Program-made: the position numbers and the translations under genes
Part shown: one piece after another, positions 17,694 to 27,279 of the stretch
Numbering within the stretch: the first letter of the stretch is position 1
Layout of the letters: the number at the start of each line of letters is the position of its first letter
NCBI GenBank assembly: GCA_900766135.1
Contig: CAAFUF010000006.1
Span: 62,001 to 126,000, forward strand
Length of the DNA: 64,000 nt
Reading direction: 5' to 3'
DNA from: Paenibacillaceae bacterium
Lineage (GTDB): Bacteria > Bacillota > Bacilli > Paenibacillales > Paenibacillaceae
The notes under the pieces: model-generated
Seen by the model: the letters and a program-made list of their open reading frames with translations, nothing else
Database searches by the model: none
Told to the model about the DNA's origin: nothing

Positions 17694-17774
17694 AAGCCGT
17701 CCTCCTTTCCGCAAAGCGAAGCGGACATGCCTTTGCGCTTTCAGGTCAAAGGCATGCCGTTCGCCGGTCCGTTC

Positions 17775-18254
17775 TTACTGTTGCCGGAAGATGATGCCGC
17801 GGATCACGTTGCTTTTGTCCTTGATCAGTTGTGCCCTGAACTTGCCGCTTGGGTTTACATAGTTGACGTTAGATTCATCCATCGTGTGATCAAGCTGACC
17901 GGGGGCGGCCCCTATGACGGTTCCGTAGGTGATGCTATCCATCGACACGCCGGTATTGATGACTTTACCGTACCATTGGCCGGCCGGATTTTTCCCGGTG
18001 ATGATTTGGATACCAAACTGGTCCTCCCCGCTGAATTTGCGAATGGCATTGACGGTTTGGCTGCCGGACAGCACCGTGTTGTCGTAGACGGTAAACTGCA
18101 TTTGCGACAGTTCAGTCTGAAGGTTGGAAAAATTGCTTTGTGCCGTTTTCGTCGAATCCTGCGCGGAAATAAACAGCAGAACGGCCAAGGTGATCAGTGC
18201 GACGGCAAGCAAAATGCCGGCCGCCATGACGATCGCTTTTTGAGCGTTGGACAT
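17775..18254 (-). CDS. Pilin-like protein of the Tad-type cluster, 159 aa
   Basis: The N-terminus (MSNAQKAIVMAAGILL) goes straight into one long hydrophobic helix and an amphipathic continuation, the layout of a type IV pilin; the rest is a small beta-rich domain (GQWYGKVINTGVSMDSI). Members of this kind are sometimes annotated 'ABC transporter permease', which the single helix does not support. It lies directly downstream of the TadB-TadC fusion, where a major pilin is expected. No prepilin peptidase is encoded in the window. Confidence 0.6.
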   Translation of the reverse strand: MSNAQKAIVMAAGILLAVALITLAVLLFISAQDSTKTAQSNFSNLQTELSQMQFTVYDNTVLSGSQTVNAIRKFSGEDQFGIQIITGKNPAGQWYGKVINTGVSMDSITYGTVIGAAPGQLDHTMDESNVNYVNPSGKFRAQLIKDKSNVIRGIIFRQQ

Positions 18255-18341
18255 GGAGTTCCCTCTCCTTCTACATTAAATTGATGAGAACGAAAAAAAG
18301 CCCTCGCGGTATGCAAGAGCCGGAAACGGCCTTAGAGGCTG

Positions 18342-20414
18342 TTATTGAATTTTCTGAATCTGCTCGTAATAGACGGTCATCTGCGACAGACTGACATAGA
18401 CGAGCGGAAAAACAAGATAACCGAAGATAAGGACCATCATCGGTGCGAAGCCGATCATTTTCCCCCACCCGGCTTTTGCATCCAAGAGCCGTTCGTAATC
18501 TTGCTTACGCTGTTCCTGCAAGTAGGTTTGCTCAGATTCCAGGTCATCGAACGCGTCCCGGATCGGAATCCGTTCGACCGCCATTTGCAGTTTTTCCACC
18601 ATGCGAACAAACGGCAAAAACGGGGCTTCCGCTTTCAGATTCTCCAACGCTTGTTCCGCGCCATGTTCATAATGAAGCAGGCAATGCTGAATCGGTGTCT
18701 TGAAGATGTGGGCAAAGCGCTCCATCCATTCGAGCATGTGCTCTACCGACATTCGGTCCATTTCGGACAGCATGGCGATCACCGACTGGAGCTGGTCCAC
18801 TTCATGTTTCATTTCCATCTGCCGCATTCGCCGGCGAAACTGTAGAACGCCGACCGGAGCGTAGTAGCCGACCCAGCCCCCAAACAACGCCAGCATCACC
18901 TCCCACCATTTCAAATATTCGTGGTTCATAGCTTCCATTTTGGACAGAATGCGCTGCGCGGCAGCGAACAGTTCCGCTTCTTCCCGCTGTAACTGCGGGT
19001 CGCTGCGCAAAGCGGCCCGCACAGCTTCCGGAAGTCCGGTTTTCACCCCCTTCACTTCCGTCATGATCCGGCGATCCAGCACCGACTTCTCCCGGCTTTC
19101 CGCTTCTTCCCGGGCGGACAAGCGGCCAAACATCATATCCGGTTTGACCGGTGCATATAACAGTTGGTGTTTGGTGACTGCATGCAACGTGACAAAAAGC
19201 CCGAGTGTCAGCAGAAACGCGAGTATGCCGGCTGTCGCGCGCTGCACCCAAAACCATTCCAAGCGGAGCGGCGAGTTTGTTTCGGCTAGCAGCCTCTTGC
19301 AGCGCGTGGCTTCCCGCGTTTCCGGATGTGGAACGATTCGGTCAATCAGCCGGCGAACCCACTGAAGTTCGTACGCTTTTTGCTCCCAAGGCTTGCGACG
19401 CCGCGGTTTGGTTTCGCCCTCCAACTCCCGCATGTTGCGAAGCAACACATAGGAAACCAGAATGACCAGTAGAAGAGCCACTTTCGTGATCCACCCAAGC
19501 TTACCGGCATAAAATTCGTCCATCATCGGAAAATAGTGGCTGGCCCAGCTTTCAATCGGCTTTGTGAACAACATCGGAAAAAGCGCAATCGCCGTCAGCC
19601 CTTGCAGCAAATAGCTAAGCTTCTCCCGCCGCAAAATTTCCAGGTTCAGTTCGGTCGTCAGTTTGTCAAGCGCCTTCAAGTAGAGCGAACCGGTCTGCAG
19701 TTTCTTGTCCCCGTATTCCTTAATCAAATGCGAAATCCCGGCCAACCCTTTCAGAAAGCGATTCGGCGCCACTTCCTCGTAACGTTCCAGCCTCTCGTCC
19801 GGTTCGTGGGCGGTCAGCACCTCATAGACTTCCTGCCCGTGCAACGCCATCTCATAGGGCGCAGTTTCCGTCGCATCGTAGACCGCTTCCTCCACCATTT
19901 CATGCCGATGGTAATGATGCCGCACATCGGCTATAAAGTGGCGAAGCTGGTGAAGCAGCCGGTTTTCCGCACGATGCACGAACAGATCCGCAAGCATGCC
20001 ATGTATGGCCCAAATGCCTGTGACCATCATGATCAAAGTCACCGGATCACGAACAAAGCCGATCAGCGGAATCAGAGTGAACGCCAACAGCCCCCATGCC
20101 GCAAGCGCAATCTTGATCGTCTCTAGCCGCAGCTTCCATTCATCGTACCGCTCTAGCACCATCAGTCGCTTGCGGATCGTATTCAGGTAAGCACGAAGCA
20201 ATAGGACCCGTTCGCAAGCCAAATAGATGTGTTGCAAGATGCTGTAAACCGCTTGTCGATTCGTCGGTTTGCCGGGGAGCCGCAGTTCCTCATATTCGCG
20301 GATCGAACCCGCGCCCGTATTTTTGCGGGACAGCCACTGGAATAGCAGGATCGCGGCTAGAAGCAGCACGACCGCCCCGCCAAAGACAAGGGAAAGCAAC
20401 TGGTTAAGTTCCAT
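18342..20414 (-). CDS. TadB-TadC-like fused inner-membrane platform protein, 690 aa
   Basis: Two type II secretion F-type halves occur in one chain. The first half has membrane helices near the N-terminus, near 100-140 and 260-320; the second begins near 385 with its own helices and a final pair near 655-675. In Tad systems these are normally two proteins, TadB and TadC. The platform sits in the membrane and transmits force from the TadA ATPase. The ATG at 20414 has GGAGG seven bases upstream and overlaps the ATPase gene by 11 bases. Confidence 0.72.
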   Translation of the reverse strand: MELNQLLSLVFGGAVVLLLAAILLFQWLSRKNTGAGSIREYEELRLPGKPTNRQAVYSILQHIYLACERVLLLRAYLNTIRKRLMVLERYDEWKLRLETIKIALAAWGLLAFTLIPLIGFVRDPVTLIMMVTGIWAIHGMLADLFVHRAENRLLHQLRHFIADVRHHYHRHEMVEEAVYDATETAPYEMALHGQEVYEVLTAHEPDERLERYEEVAPNRFLKGLAGISHLIKEYGDKKLQTGSLYLKALDKLTTELNLEILRREKLSYLLQGLTAIALFPMLFTKPIESWASHYFPMMDEFYAGKLGWITKVALLLVILVSYVLLRNMRELEGETKPRRRKPWEQKAYELQWVRRLIDRIVPHPETREATRCKRLLAETNSPLRLEWFWVQRATAGILAFLLTLGLFVTLHAVTKHQLLYAPVKPDMMFGRLSAREEAESREKSVLDRRIMTEVKGVKTGLPEAVRAALRSDPQLQREEAELFAAAQRILSKMEAMNHEYLKWWEVMLALFGGWVGYYAPVGVLQFRRRMRQMEMKHEVDQLQSVIAMLSEMDRMSVEHMLEWMERFAHIFKTPIQHCLLHYEHGAEQALENLKAEAPFLPFVRMVEKLQMAVERIPIRDAFDDLESEQTYLQEQRKQDYERLLDAKAGWGKMIGFAPMMVLIFGYLVFPLVYVSLSQMTVYYEQIQKIQ

Positions 20415-22275
20415 ACCGTTTCCTCCAGTTCTCCGCGAGAAAAGCCTCAAATGCTATGCGATCCGCATCCGACATCTGTTCCCGCATCTCGTTTACGTTT
20501 TGAGCGGATATAGGGTGAATCGCCACATAGGCTCCGTTTTGAAATTCGATCACATTTCGCTCCTCGTACAGCTTCCGGTCAGTGGAACGCTGAAAAAACT
20601 CAACGGCCGTTTCCATAAATGCAGCCATCTTGTCTTCTAACTTCTCACCTTGCCGAAAATGGACGGGGTACGCCTTCTCCTGATCGAGCGGTACGCATTC
20701 GGTAATGCGCTCAATGTAACGGTGGCCGTTCATATCGCGCTTCCAGTGGATATCGAAGTTAAGTACGCTGATCACTTGCTGTTCGGCGATTTTTTCGTTT
20801 TGAAATACACCGGTTTTCAGCAGTGAGTTCCGTAAAGAAAACACCAGATCGCGGAGCGTCTTGGCGTGATGGGTGAACAGCGTAAACAGCGAGGCTACCT
20901 GCGCCATCTGAATCATCCATGCCGCAACCGGGTCCGTGGCCACCTCGCCGAGAATGTTGACCGTACCATCCGTCTTTTTCTGAATATCCAGCCCTTCCTG
21001 GCCGGAAATCGTCTCGGTTTCCCGGAAGCTCAGGATGTTGCGGTCCTTATAGATTTTCCGCAGGTTCAATTCGAAGTTCATCTCCTGGACCCGAATCGTG
21101 TACGTAGCGGGAATGTATCGGACCATCGCCATCAAGAGCGTCGTTTTCCCGCTGCCCTGCGCACCGGTAATTGCGGTAATTCGGGCTCCTTTAACGAGAT
21201 ACTGGATGAGCCGGATCGGCAGCTCAGCATTTTGATCCCGGATGAGTTGTTCCAGCGTGGCGCTTTGCACATCAAATTTGCGCACAAAAAACGCCCATGA
21301 TTCGCTGAACCGGGGACGCAGTACGACAACGCGGGAGCCGTCGGCCATCTCGTTTACTTTATAGCCGTTGCTCTCCGACAATTGGCCGGGATAGTTGTAC
21401 TTGTAAATATTTTGGCAGACACGCTTCAGTTCTTGCTCCGAGCCGAAGGAGAGGAAGCTAAAGTGAATGGATTTCCCTTTGTAAAAAACCCAAACACTGT
21501 CGTGAGATTTCGGCACTTCCCGCAATAAAGAGTCGGCCTGGAACTCCCATTCCCCTTCCCATACGGAGGGCGGCAAACCGGATACGCCTCCCGACACGCC
21601 GTCGATCTTCATATCCCGGATCTCGTCCACGACACTAAAGCCCTTGTACATTTGATAAATGCGTTGCACGACAATGCTAAGTTTGTCGTCGAAGTGCAGC
21701 CGCCGCGCTTCTTTTTTGTAAATCTCGTGGATTTCATCGGCGGTAATCCGATACGATTCGGTCCGGCCATCTTCAATACCGAGTTTGGGCCGGTCCAGCT
21801 CGTACTTGCGAATCAACTCCCCGAGCGCATCATACCGGTATCGTTTTTTGTACAGGTACAGCAAAATTTCGAACTGGTCCTGAGGTGAAAGTTCATACGG
21901 GTCGTCGAACGCGATTACCCGGTCGATGTTCGTTTCATTAACCCCATACTGCTGAACCAGTAAATCCGCCAAATATTGTTTGACGTACGCTTTGTCCCGG
22001 ATGTCTCCGGATGTACAGCCGCGCAGCGCTTTTTTCAGTTCAGCCCGCTTGCTTTTCCGGCGGCGAAACTCCTCCTCGGATAGTCCGAGGTCATGTATGT
22101 TACCGCTCGTCAAATCGTGTAACGTCTGCATTACAAATGCGGTCATCGCCTCAATCGTAAAGGCTCGTTCCTGCGGCGGCTTTTCCGCTTTCTGCCCGCT
22201 CATGCGAAAATAGATCAGCGCAGTGGCCAGCCCAAGCAACAGGACGATCATGATGCCGTTGATCCAAACGATCAT
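20404..22275 (-). CDS. TadA/CpaF-like secretion ATPase
   Basis: 623 aa type II/IV secretion ATPase. Walker A GAQGSGKT at 371-378, Asp-box region ETISGQEG near 421, Walker B ILGEV at 441-445, and the His-box HH at 469-470. Unusually, an N-terminal membrane helix (GIMIVLLLGLATALIYF) anchors it. It powers assembly of a Tad-type pilus at the membrane platform encoded by the next gene. The gene is coupled to both neighbours (3 bases after, 11-bp overlap before). Confidence 0.88.
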   Translation of the reverse strand: MIVWINGIMIVLLLGLATALIYFRMSGQKAEKPPQERAFTIEAMTAFVMQTLHDLTSGNIHDLGLSEEEFRRRKSKRAELKKALRGCTSGDIRDKAYVKQYLADLLVQQYGVNETNIDRVIAFDDPYELSPQDQFEILLYLYKKRYRYDALGELIRKYELDRPKLGIEDGRTESYRITADEIHEIYKKEARRLHFDDKLSIVVQRIYQMYKGFSVVDEIRDMKIDGVSGGVSGLPPSVWEGEWEFQADSLLREVPKSHDSVWVFYKGKSIHFSFLSFGSEQELKRVCQNIYKYNYPGQLSESNGYKVNEMADGSRVVVLRPRFSESWAFFVRKFDVQSATLEQLIRDQNAELPIRLIQYLVKGARITAITGAQGSGKTTLLMAMVRYIPATYTIRVQEMNFELNLRKIYKDRNILSFRETETISGQEGLDIQKKTDGTVNILGEVATDPVAAWMIQMAQVASLFTLFTHHAKTLRDLVFSLRNSLLKTGVFQNEKIAEQQVISVLNFDIHWKRDMNGHRYIERITECVPLDQEKAYPVHFRQGEKLEDKMAAFMETAVEFFQRSTDRKLYEERNVIEFQNGAYVAIHPISAQNVNEMREQMSDADRIAFEAFLAENWRKRYGT

Positions 22276-22278
22276 CGT

Positions 22279-23109
22279 TCACACCCCCTTGCCGCCGAAA
22301 AACGGTTTGTTTAACTCGGCTTGTTCGATGATCGCCTGGGCTAGCGCCCGTACGCACTGCATGAATGCATGATGGGCATGATCACGCGGTACATTACGGT
22401 TTCTAAACAGAAAATCGATCGCCCGGCCTTCCTGCGCTGCGTCCATGAACCCTGCCTGATGCGGGACCGGATAAATCGGCATCTTCACCCGATATTTCCG
22501 TACCATATTTTTGGCGGTTAGCGCGGAATCACGGTCGTACTGCCCCAAAACAAACAACAGCTTTTTCCCTTTGAGCCAATCCTCACGATGCCGAAAGAAC
22601 CGTTCCAATACAAAACGGTTTTGGTTCAAACTTACGATGACAAGATCGGCGTTTTGAAGAAGCAACTGCGTCCAACCGGACCCGACACCGCTGCCACCGT
22701 CAATCAAAGTCAAGTCGTAATAGCGCTTGGCCGAATCGAGTAGGGGGGCAAGCATATCCTTCATGCCCATGATCAATGCTTTATCCGCCTTATTCGAACC
22801 GGGCAGTAAATCAAGCCGTTCTTGGAGGAGTGGCAACGTGTAATCGCGAATCATTTCCGGCGAGAGTTTGCCGTTTTGTGCAAGCCGTGCCAAGGCATCG
22901 ATGCCGGAGTCCGCTGTAAAGGCAAGCATATCTTCGGATCTCCGCTTGATAAGCGCTTGCTCGACTGCCGCACGGCGGCTTTGCAGATGGCCGAATAACA
23001 CGATTCGGGAGGAATATTCAAGTCCGAGCAGCGCCGCGACGGCGATCAGATTCGTCGTATTGCCCGTTTGACCCGGTACCGGGCTCCAGAAGACGATGTT
23101 ATGACCCAC
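22279..23109 (-). CDS. Degenerate ParA/CpaE-like NTPase (TadZ-related)
   Basis: 276 aa P-loop NTPase fold of the MinD/ParA type. The phosphate-binding loop is altered: PVPGQTGNTTN replaces KGGxGKST, keeping the Thr pair but losing the signature Lys positions. A Walker-B-like LTLIDGG and a later ADLVIVSLNQN strand fit the fold. TadZ/CpaE proteins place Tad pili in the cell. The GTG at 23109 has GAGGAGG seven bases before it and overlaps the upstream gene by 11 bases. May be catalytically weak or inactive. Confidence 0.68.
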   Translation of the reverse strand: MGHNIVFWSPVPGQTGNTTNLIAVAALLGLEYSSRIVLFGHLQSRRAAVEQALIKRRSEDMLAFTADSGIDALARLAQNGKLSPEMIRDYTLPLLQERLDLLPGSNKADKALIMGMKDMLAPLLDSAKRYYDLTLIDGGSGVGSGWTQLLLQNADLVIVSLNQNRFVLERFFRHREDWLKGKKLLFVLGQYDRDSALTAKNMVRKYRVKMPIYPVPHQAGFMDAAQEGRAIDFLFRNRNVPRDHAHHAFMQCVRALAQAIIEQAELNKPFFGGKGV

Positions 23110-23830
23110 GAAAAACCCTCCTCGCTCGTTTCCACGCGGCTTTGATCGTTCGCTCATCCAGGCCGAATATATGCTTAGCCATAGAAAAGACCGTATGTCG
23201 GTATGCTGGCGACAGCTTTCTTAGTTCAATGCGGCTATGATGCTGGTGATCGATGCGGACCGAAACATCCCGCTCATCGTACGGGATGCGAAACACCGGC
23301 TCCTGCCACTCCACAGCTTCCGTTGTCACATGCGAATCGATGTACGACTCCGCTATTGTCGACTGTACGAACGGATTTACCAACTTAAAAAACGGCAGCG
23401 GCCGAATGGTGGATTCGGTAAGACAAAGCCGACGCATCAACTCCGCATTTTTCAACATCGCCAGCTTCTCCAAATTACTGCACCAGACCCTTTGGTCAAA
23501 GGATGGCAGATCTTTTCCTTTCACAAATTCGGTATGATCCGTATCGAGCAGGAACACATCGTAATTCGCCCATCCCCCTTCCGTTTCCGTTTGTTTCAGA
23601 AAATGGTCCAATTGGCCGAACGTAAGGAACCCTGCCGCGATATCCATACCTTCAAATTCGGTAACAAAAGAAGCCTGCCGTTCATCCGGAGATGGCATAA
23701 ACCCAAGTATCGATTGTGCGATCGTTGAATCGACGATAAGCACCTTTTGCCCAGCGGCAACCAGCAGTTTACCCAGCACGAGCAGCAAATGGCTTTTATC
23801 CGGCGCACCGAGAAAAACGATTTTTTTCAT
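23099..23830 (-). CDS. Highly degenerate ParA-like protein of the Tad cluster
   Basis: 243 aa; begins MKKIVFLGAPDKSHLLLVLG, where a MinD-type P-loop would be, followed by KVLIVDST and YDVFLLDTDHT strands. So the Rossmann-like order is kept but the nucleotide-binding motif is lost. Likely a structural partner of the two other CpaE-like proteins. It lies 11 bases downstream of the CpaB-like gene. Confidence 0.55.
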   Translation of the reverse strand: MKKIVFLGAPDKSHLLLVLGKLLVAAGQKVLIVDSTIAQSILGFMPSPDERQASFVTEFEGMDIAAGFLTFGQLDHFLKQTETEGGWANYDVFLLDTDHTEFVKGKDLPSFDQRVWCSNLEKLAMLKNAELMRRLCLTESTIRPLPFFKLVNPFVQSTIAESYIDSHVTTEAVEWQEPVFRIPYDERDVSVRIDHQHHSRIELRKLSPAYRHTVFSMAKHIFGLDERTIKAAWKRARRVFRGS

Positions 23831-23841
23831 GACAACCTCCT

Positions 23842-24975
23842 TCAGGATACCGGCGGCTGGTTGAAGACATCGTCCAGCTTGTCCGAGTTGGTCGGCTGTT
23901 CGTTGGAAGCGGGCGACTTCGGGAGCGGGGTCGCACCGGACTCGGATGTACCCTGCTGCGGATGGGAAGCCGGTTCTGTCGCTGTCGGCTCAGAAGTAGA
24001 CGCGGGCTTATCGTCTGATGATGGTAGACCGTCCTGCTCCGTTTGTTCCGACGCAGCAGTTTGTTGCTCCGTCGATTGCTCCATCGCATTGCCTTGTTGA
24101 GTAACGATCCGATCGTTTTGCAACTGCTGCTGAACGGTGACGCTGCCGCTGACCACCCGCAGTTTGTCCGCATCGCTCATTGCCTTCAAATTGTTATCCA
24201 GCCTACTACGCAACTGGCGAGCGAGTTCGGTCTTGGCCTTTTCCAGTACGTTCGGGTCCCTGTCCATCAGATCAAGCACCTTCGGGTTGGCGGGGTAATT
24301 GGCGATTGCCGCTTCCTGCAGACCCGGTTCGATATAAGGGAGCGCGTACAGCTTGGCCCCTTGCAAATACGCATCGATGATGGCGCTGGAAGCCATCAAG
24401 ATTTCCGGCTCGTTCATTTCCAGCCGGACGATCATCCCCGAAAGGTCTCGAACCTTCTTTTTGGACAGCACGATATAGTCCTCGCCGGTCGGAAAGTTGA
24501 TCCGGACATCGACCACCTGATCCTTCTGTAAATGGGTCGGCAGTTGGATGACATTAAACTCTTGCATCCGCAAATCCCTTGGGATCGGCCCCTCTTCATA
24601 CAGCATGGAAGCGATGAGCGGCGTATTCGACTGCAGATCGATTTTGGCGATCTTTCCGACCACCATCTGCGGATCCTTGAAGCTGTCCGAAGGCACCAAG
24701 GCATGGACAACCTCCACCGCCTGAATATCCCCATTTCCAAGCGTTTTTCCCGCAGGGATCGGCCTTGCAGCCACCAGGATTCGCGTTTTGCCTTGTTGTT
24801 CGTTCGTTTTCAATTGCTCGATTTGTTGTTCGTAATGAGCCCGCATCTGTTGTTGCAGCCGTTTCTGCTGCGCTTGATGCTGGAGAACAAATATGGTGGA
24901 AACTAGGAGCAAAACAAAACTAAAACCGATCGCAATGATGACGATCGGTTTCCGGTAACGGTATAGTAAAGACAT
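23842..24975 (-). CDS. CpaB/RcpC-like pilus assembly protein (SAF domain)
   Basis: 377 aa with an N-terminal membrane helix (VIIAIGFSFVLLLVSTIF), a short coiled coil, and a SAF/CpaB domain (ILVAARPIPAGKTLGNGDI, about residues 62-125) followed by the CpaB-type second half. The last ~65 residues are low-complexity, rich in Ser, Pro, Thr and Glu, a likely wall-spanning or flexible tail. It starts the coupled run CpaB, two NTPases, TadA, TadBC, pilin. Confidence 0.8.
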   Translation of the reverse strand: MSLLYRYRKPIVIIAIGFSFVLLLVSTIFVLQHQAQQKRLQQQMRAHYEQQIEQLKTNEQQGKTRILVAARPIPAGKTLGNGDIQAVEVVHALVPSDSFKDPQMVVGKIAKIDLQSNTPLIASMLYEEGPIPRDLRMQEFNVIQLPTHLQKDQVVDVRINFPTGEDYIVLSKKKVRDLSGMIVRLEMNEPEILMASSAIIDAYLQGAKLYALPYIEPGLQEAAIANYPANPKVLDLMDRDPNVLEKAKTELARQLRSRLDNNLKAMSDADKLRVVSGSVTVQQQLQNDRIVTQQGNAMEQSTEQQTAASEQTEQDGLPSSDDKPASTSEPTATEPASHPQQGTSESGATPLPKSPASNEQPTNSDKLDDVFNQPPVS

Positions 24976-25014
24976 CGCCTACCTTCTCCTCTCCATTCAA
25001 CGTGGTGAAACCGC

Positions 25015-25245
25015 CTATTGCTTTTCGTGAAACCAGTATGCACGCGTATACAACTGAACGCCGACCCGTGTAGGGATGCCGATACTGGCTTCTCCAGCTC
25101 CCTTCCACCCATTCCGGTTCGCCGTCTCTATGGCCATTCTATCCGCCGAACCTTTATATACCTCCTCTTGCGTACCTTCAATGAGGATATACAGACCGCC
25201 TCGACCATTGACCGGGTAAATGACCTGTGTTTCTCGGACCTTCAT
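25015..25245 (-). CDS. Small hypothetical protein, 76 aa
   Basis: A short soluble protein with a strand-rich start (ETQVIYPVNGRGGLYILIEG) and a central helix. The ATG at 25245 has AAGGTGA eight bases upstream and comes eight bases after the CpaE-like gene. Not recognised; probably an accessory factor of the pilus cluster. Confidence 0.55.
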   Translation of the reverse strand: MKVRETQVIYPVNGRGGLYILIEGTQEEVYKGSADRMAIETANRNGWKGAGEASIGIPTRVGVQLYTRAYWFHEKQ

Positions 25246-25253
25246 TCGTCTCT

Positions 25254-26747
25254 TCACCTTCCTGATTTGAGATGTGACGCCAACCGAGGTAACCATCCTC
25301 GTTTTTCACGAAGCGACGCCGTTTCCCGTCCCATCCACCGATCCACAAGCCGGCCCACCTGTACATGATAAGGGCTGCTCGGGGAAGATAAGGTCCACTC
25401 CCCGCTTCGCACGGACCGGTAAACGGTTGGATCTTCCGGCAACTCCAGTACTATCGGCCACGGCAGCCGTTCTTTCCAATCTAGTTTGGGAGCAGGCTCC
25501 TTGAGCCGGTTCCATACCAGATACAACTCCGGTGTAGGGCGAAGGCTGGTTAGGAACGGCTTCACCCGTTCCAAATTGAACAGGCAGGCAGGCTCGTCCG
25601 TGGTTACCAACATCAACTGATCGGTCTGCTCCAAAGCCAATCGGGTCAGCCTGTCCAACGAAACAGGCAGGTCAAGCAGCACAACATTCGTTTCTTCCTT
25701 CAAAAAGCGGAGGATGGCCTGCAGCTCTTCCGGTTGCAGTAGGAATTGCCCTGGCAAGAGCGGCGCTGCGACAATGGAAAAGCCCGCCTTCGTTTGAAGA
25801 AGACAGGCCCGTCTGGCTTTCGGATCGTCGATCCGGCGTACAAGGTCGACGTCCGTTTTTTTCGGCTGTATGCGCATGAAAGTGGCGACCGTGCCGTTCG
25901 GATCCAAGTCGAGAATACAAACTCGAAGCCCTTCCTTCGATAACCGAGCGGCCAAATGGAGCAAAAGCGTCGTTTTTCCCACGCCGCCTTTCGCAGCATA
26001 AACGGCAACAACCGCTGGCAAGTCAGGAGGTATTCTGGACATGTGTGACGTCAGGTCAGGTTCATTTAAAATGAAGGCCGGTTTCGGTTCGTCTCCAGTG
26101 TCCTCCGTTTCAAACTCGCTCTTCTTTTCCATTGGTTTATCTGGTTCTGTTTGGTTGTCCGTCTCTGGCAGTTCGTACGGAAAAGTGCCATCCTCAGGTA
26201 TCTCCCGGGGAGCCTGTGCTGGGAGAGCCATGGCGGATAAAGCTTTCGGTGGAGATGGTTCCACTTCGAACCGTTGCCGCGCTTTTCGCTGCGAGAGTGG
26301 AACATCGATCGATGCATATTGCGATTCAGTCGTCTCCATTTCCGTTCGCGACAGGAAAGGCGCTTCTTCCGTCTGAAAAACAAGCGTTCTTCCCAAGCTC
26401 GAAAGGGCATCCTTAGTATCTTCCTCGGTTTCACCGGCCGGTATAAACCGGGAAAAAAGCCCGTCCGTTTCTTCTTCCGCTGTCACCGTTCCGGCAAACC
26501 CCAACGATTCGGTTTGTTGCTCTTCCCACTCTCCGTAGTCTTCTACCAGCAACACTACGGGCACTTCTTTTCCCTGAACAAGCCGTACGTAGTCCTTCCA
26601 TTTCCCCACCATGGCGTCTACCACAACAACGCCCATTTCCGACGTGATCCGTTCGGGATCATGAACAAACTTGACTTCGTAGCCCGACCGGCGAAGCCGC
26701 TCCACCCACATCTGTCGTTGACTCAGACGAAATAGTGCGACCCGCAA
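25254..26747 (-). CDS. CpaE/TadZ-like ATPase with receiver-like N-terminus
   Basis: About 497 aa. The N-terminal ~110 residues resemble an atypical receiver (strands VALFRL, VVVVDAM, VVLLVED), then a long Glu/Pro/Thr-rich linker, then a canonical ParA/MinD domain with deviant Walker A KGGVGKTT at about 253-260, the CILDLDPNG box and the VVLLDLP strand. This is the classic CpaE/TadZ layout that recruits Tad pilus parts to a cell site. The TTG at 26747 is preferred: AAGGAGG lies eight bases upstream and overlaps the alternative GTG start at 26756. Confidence 0.82.
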   Translation of the reverse strand: MRVALFRLSQRQMWVERLRRSGYEVKFVHDPERITSEMGVVVVDAMVGKWKDYVRLVQGKEVPVVLLVEDYGEWEEQQTESLGFAGTVTAEEETDGLFSRFIPAGETEEDTKDALSSLGRTLVFQTEEAPFLSRTEMETTESQYASIDVPLSQRKARQRFEVEPSPPKALSAMALPAQAPREIPEDGTFPYELPETDNQTEPDKPMEKKSEFETEDTGDEPKPAFILNEPDLTSHMSRIPPDLPAVVAVYAAKGGVGKTTLLLHLAARLSKEGLRVCILDLDPNGTVATFMRIQPKKTDVDLVRRIDDPKARRACLLQTKAGFSIVAAPLLPGQFLLQPEELQAILRFLKEETNVVLLDLPVSLDRLTRLALEQTDQLMLVTTDEPACLFNLERVKPFLTSLRPTPELYLVWNRLKEPAPKLDWKERLPWPIVLELPEDPTVYRSVRSGEWTLSSPSSPYHVQVGRLVDRWMGRETASLREKRGWLPRLASHLKSGR

Positions 26748-26772
26748 CTCCAGCACCTCCTTGCCATATCGA

Positions 26773-26964
26773 TCACCGTTTCCTCCGCGGCTCCAGTCTT
26801 TTGTCTCGATAATAGACGTCCACTTTCAGGCGTGCGGCCAAATAGAACGCAAATTCTTCCGCATCCACAAATGTGTAACGCCTGTCCATCTCATGCGGAT
26901 TCCCGTCTTGAACAAACAAGACGGCAAAGGCACTTCCTTGATCTGCAATTTGAATCTTGTCCAT
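26773..26964 (-). CDS. Small hypothetical protein, 63 aa
   Basis: Begins MDKIQIADQGSAF and contains a beta-hairpin and a basic C-terminus (KRLEPRRKR). It starts four bases after the 102-aa gene ends. The ribosome binding site is weak, which lowers confidence. No family recognised. Confidence 0.45.
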   Translation of the reverse strand: MDKIQIADQGSAFAVLFVQDGNPHEMDRRYTFVDAEEFAFYLAARLKVDVYYRDKRLEPRRKR

Positions 26965-26968
26965 ATGA

Positions 26969-27277
26969 TTATATCCGTCTAAGAATAGCTTCCACGGTAC
27001 GATAATCGATGACACAAACATAGCGGGCGTAATCGTACCCCTGAGGGTCAACCGCAAGTACCTGTTTGCGATCTGTAAAAATAAGAATAGGCTCACGGCA
27101 ATGTTGCCGGATCAATTCATCTGATTCCAGGGCAATGATGTCCTTCAGTCGTTGTTCGCTAATAACAAGAACGGGTATGGAAACGTAAGTCTGATGCGGT
27201 CTTTCCGCATTCATTTCGTAATGAGGAAGAAACGGTTGCTTGCGGTATCGATTAAAAACGCGGACATCAACTCTCAT
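26969..27277 (-). CDS. Hypothetical protein, 102 aa
   Basis: A small alpha/beta protein (VSIPVLVISEQRLKDIIAL, then PILIFTD and YVCVIDYRT strands). The ATG at 27277 has GGAGG seven bases upstream, overlapping the end of the adenine methylase gene. Not recognised; the repeated short strands suggest a compact globular fold. Its link to the methylase is positional only. Confidence 0.55.
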   Translation of the reverse strand: MRVDVRVFNRYRKQPFLPHYEMNAERPHQTYVSIPVLVISEQRLKDIIALESDELIRQHCREPILIFTDRKQVLAVDPQGYDYARYVCVIDYRTVEAILRRI

Positions 27278-27279
27278 GT

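Noticed and set aside
17775..18254. Reading the 159-aa protein as an ABC transporter permease
   Set aside because: Only one membrane helix and no permease loop; the pilin-like layout and Tad neighbours fit better.
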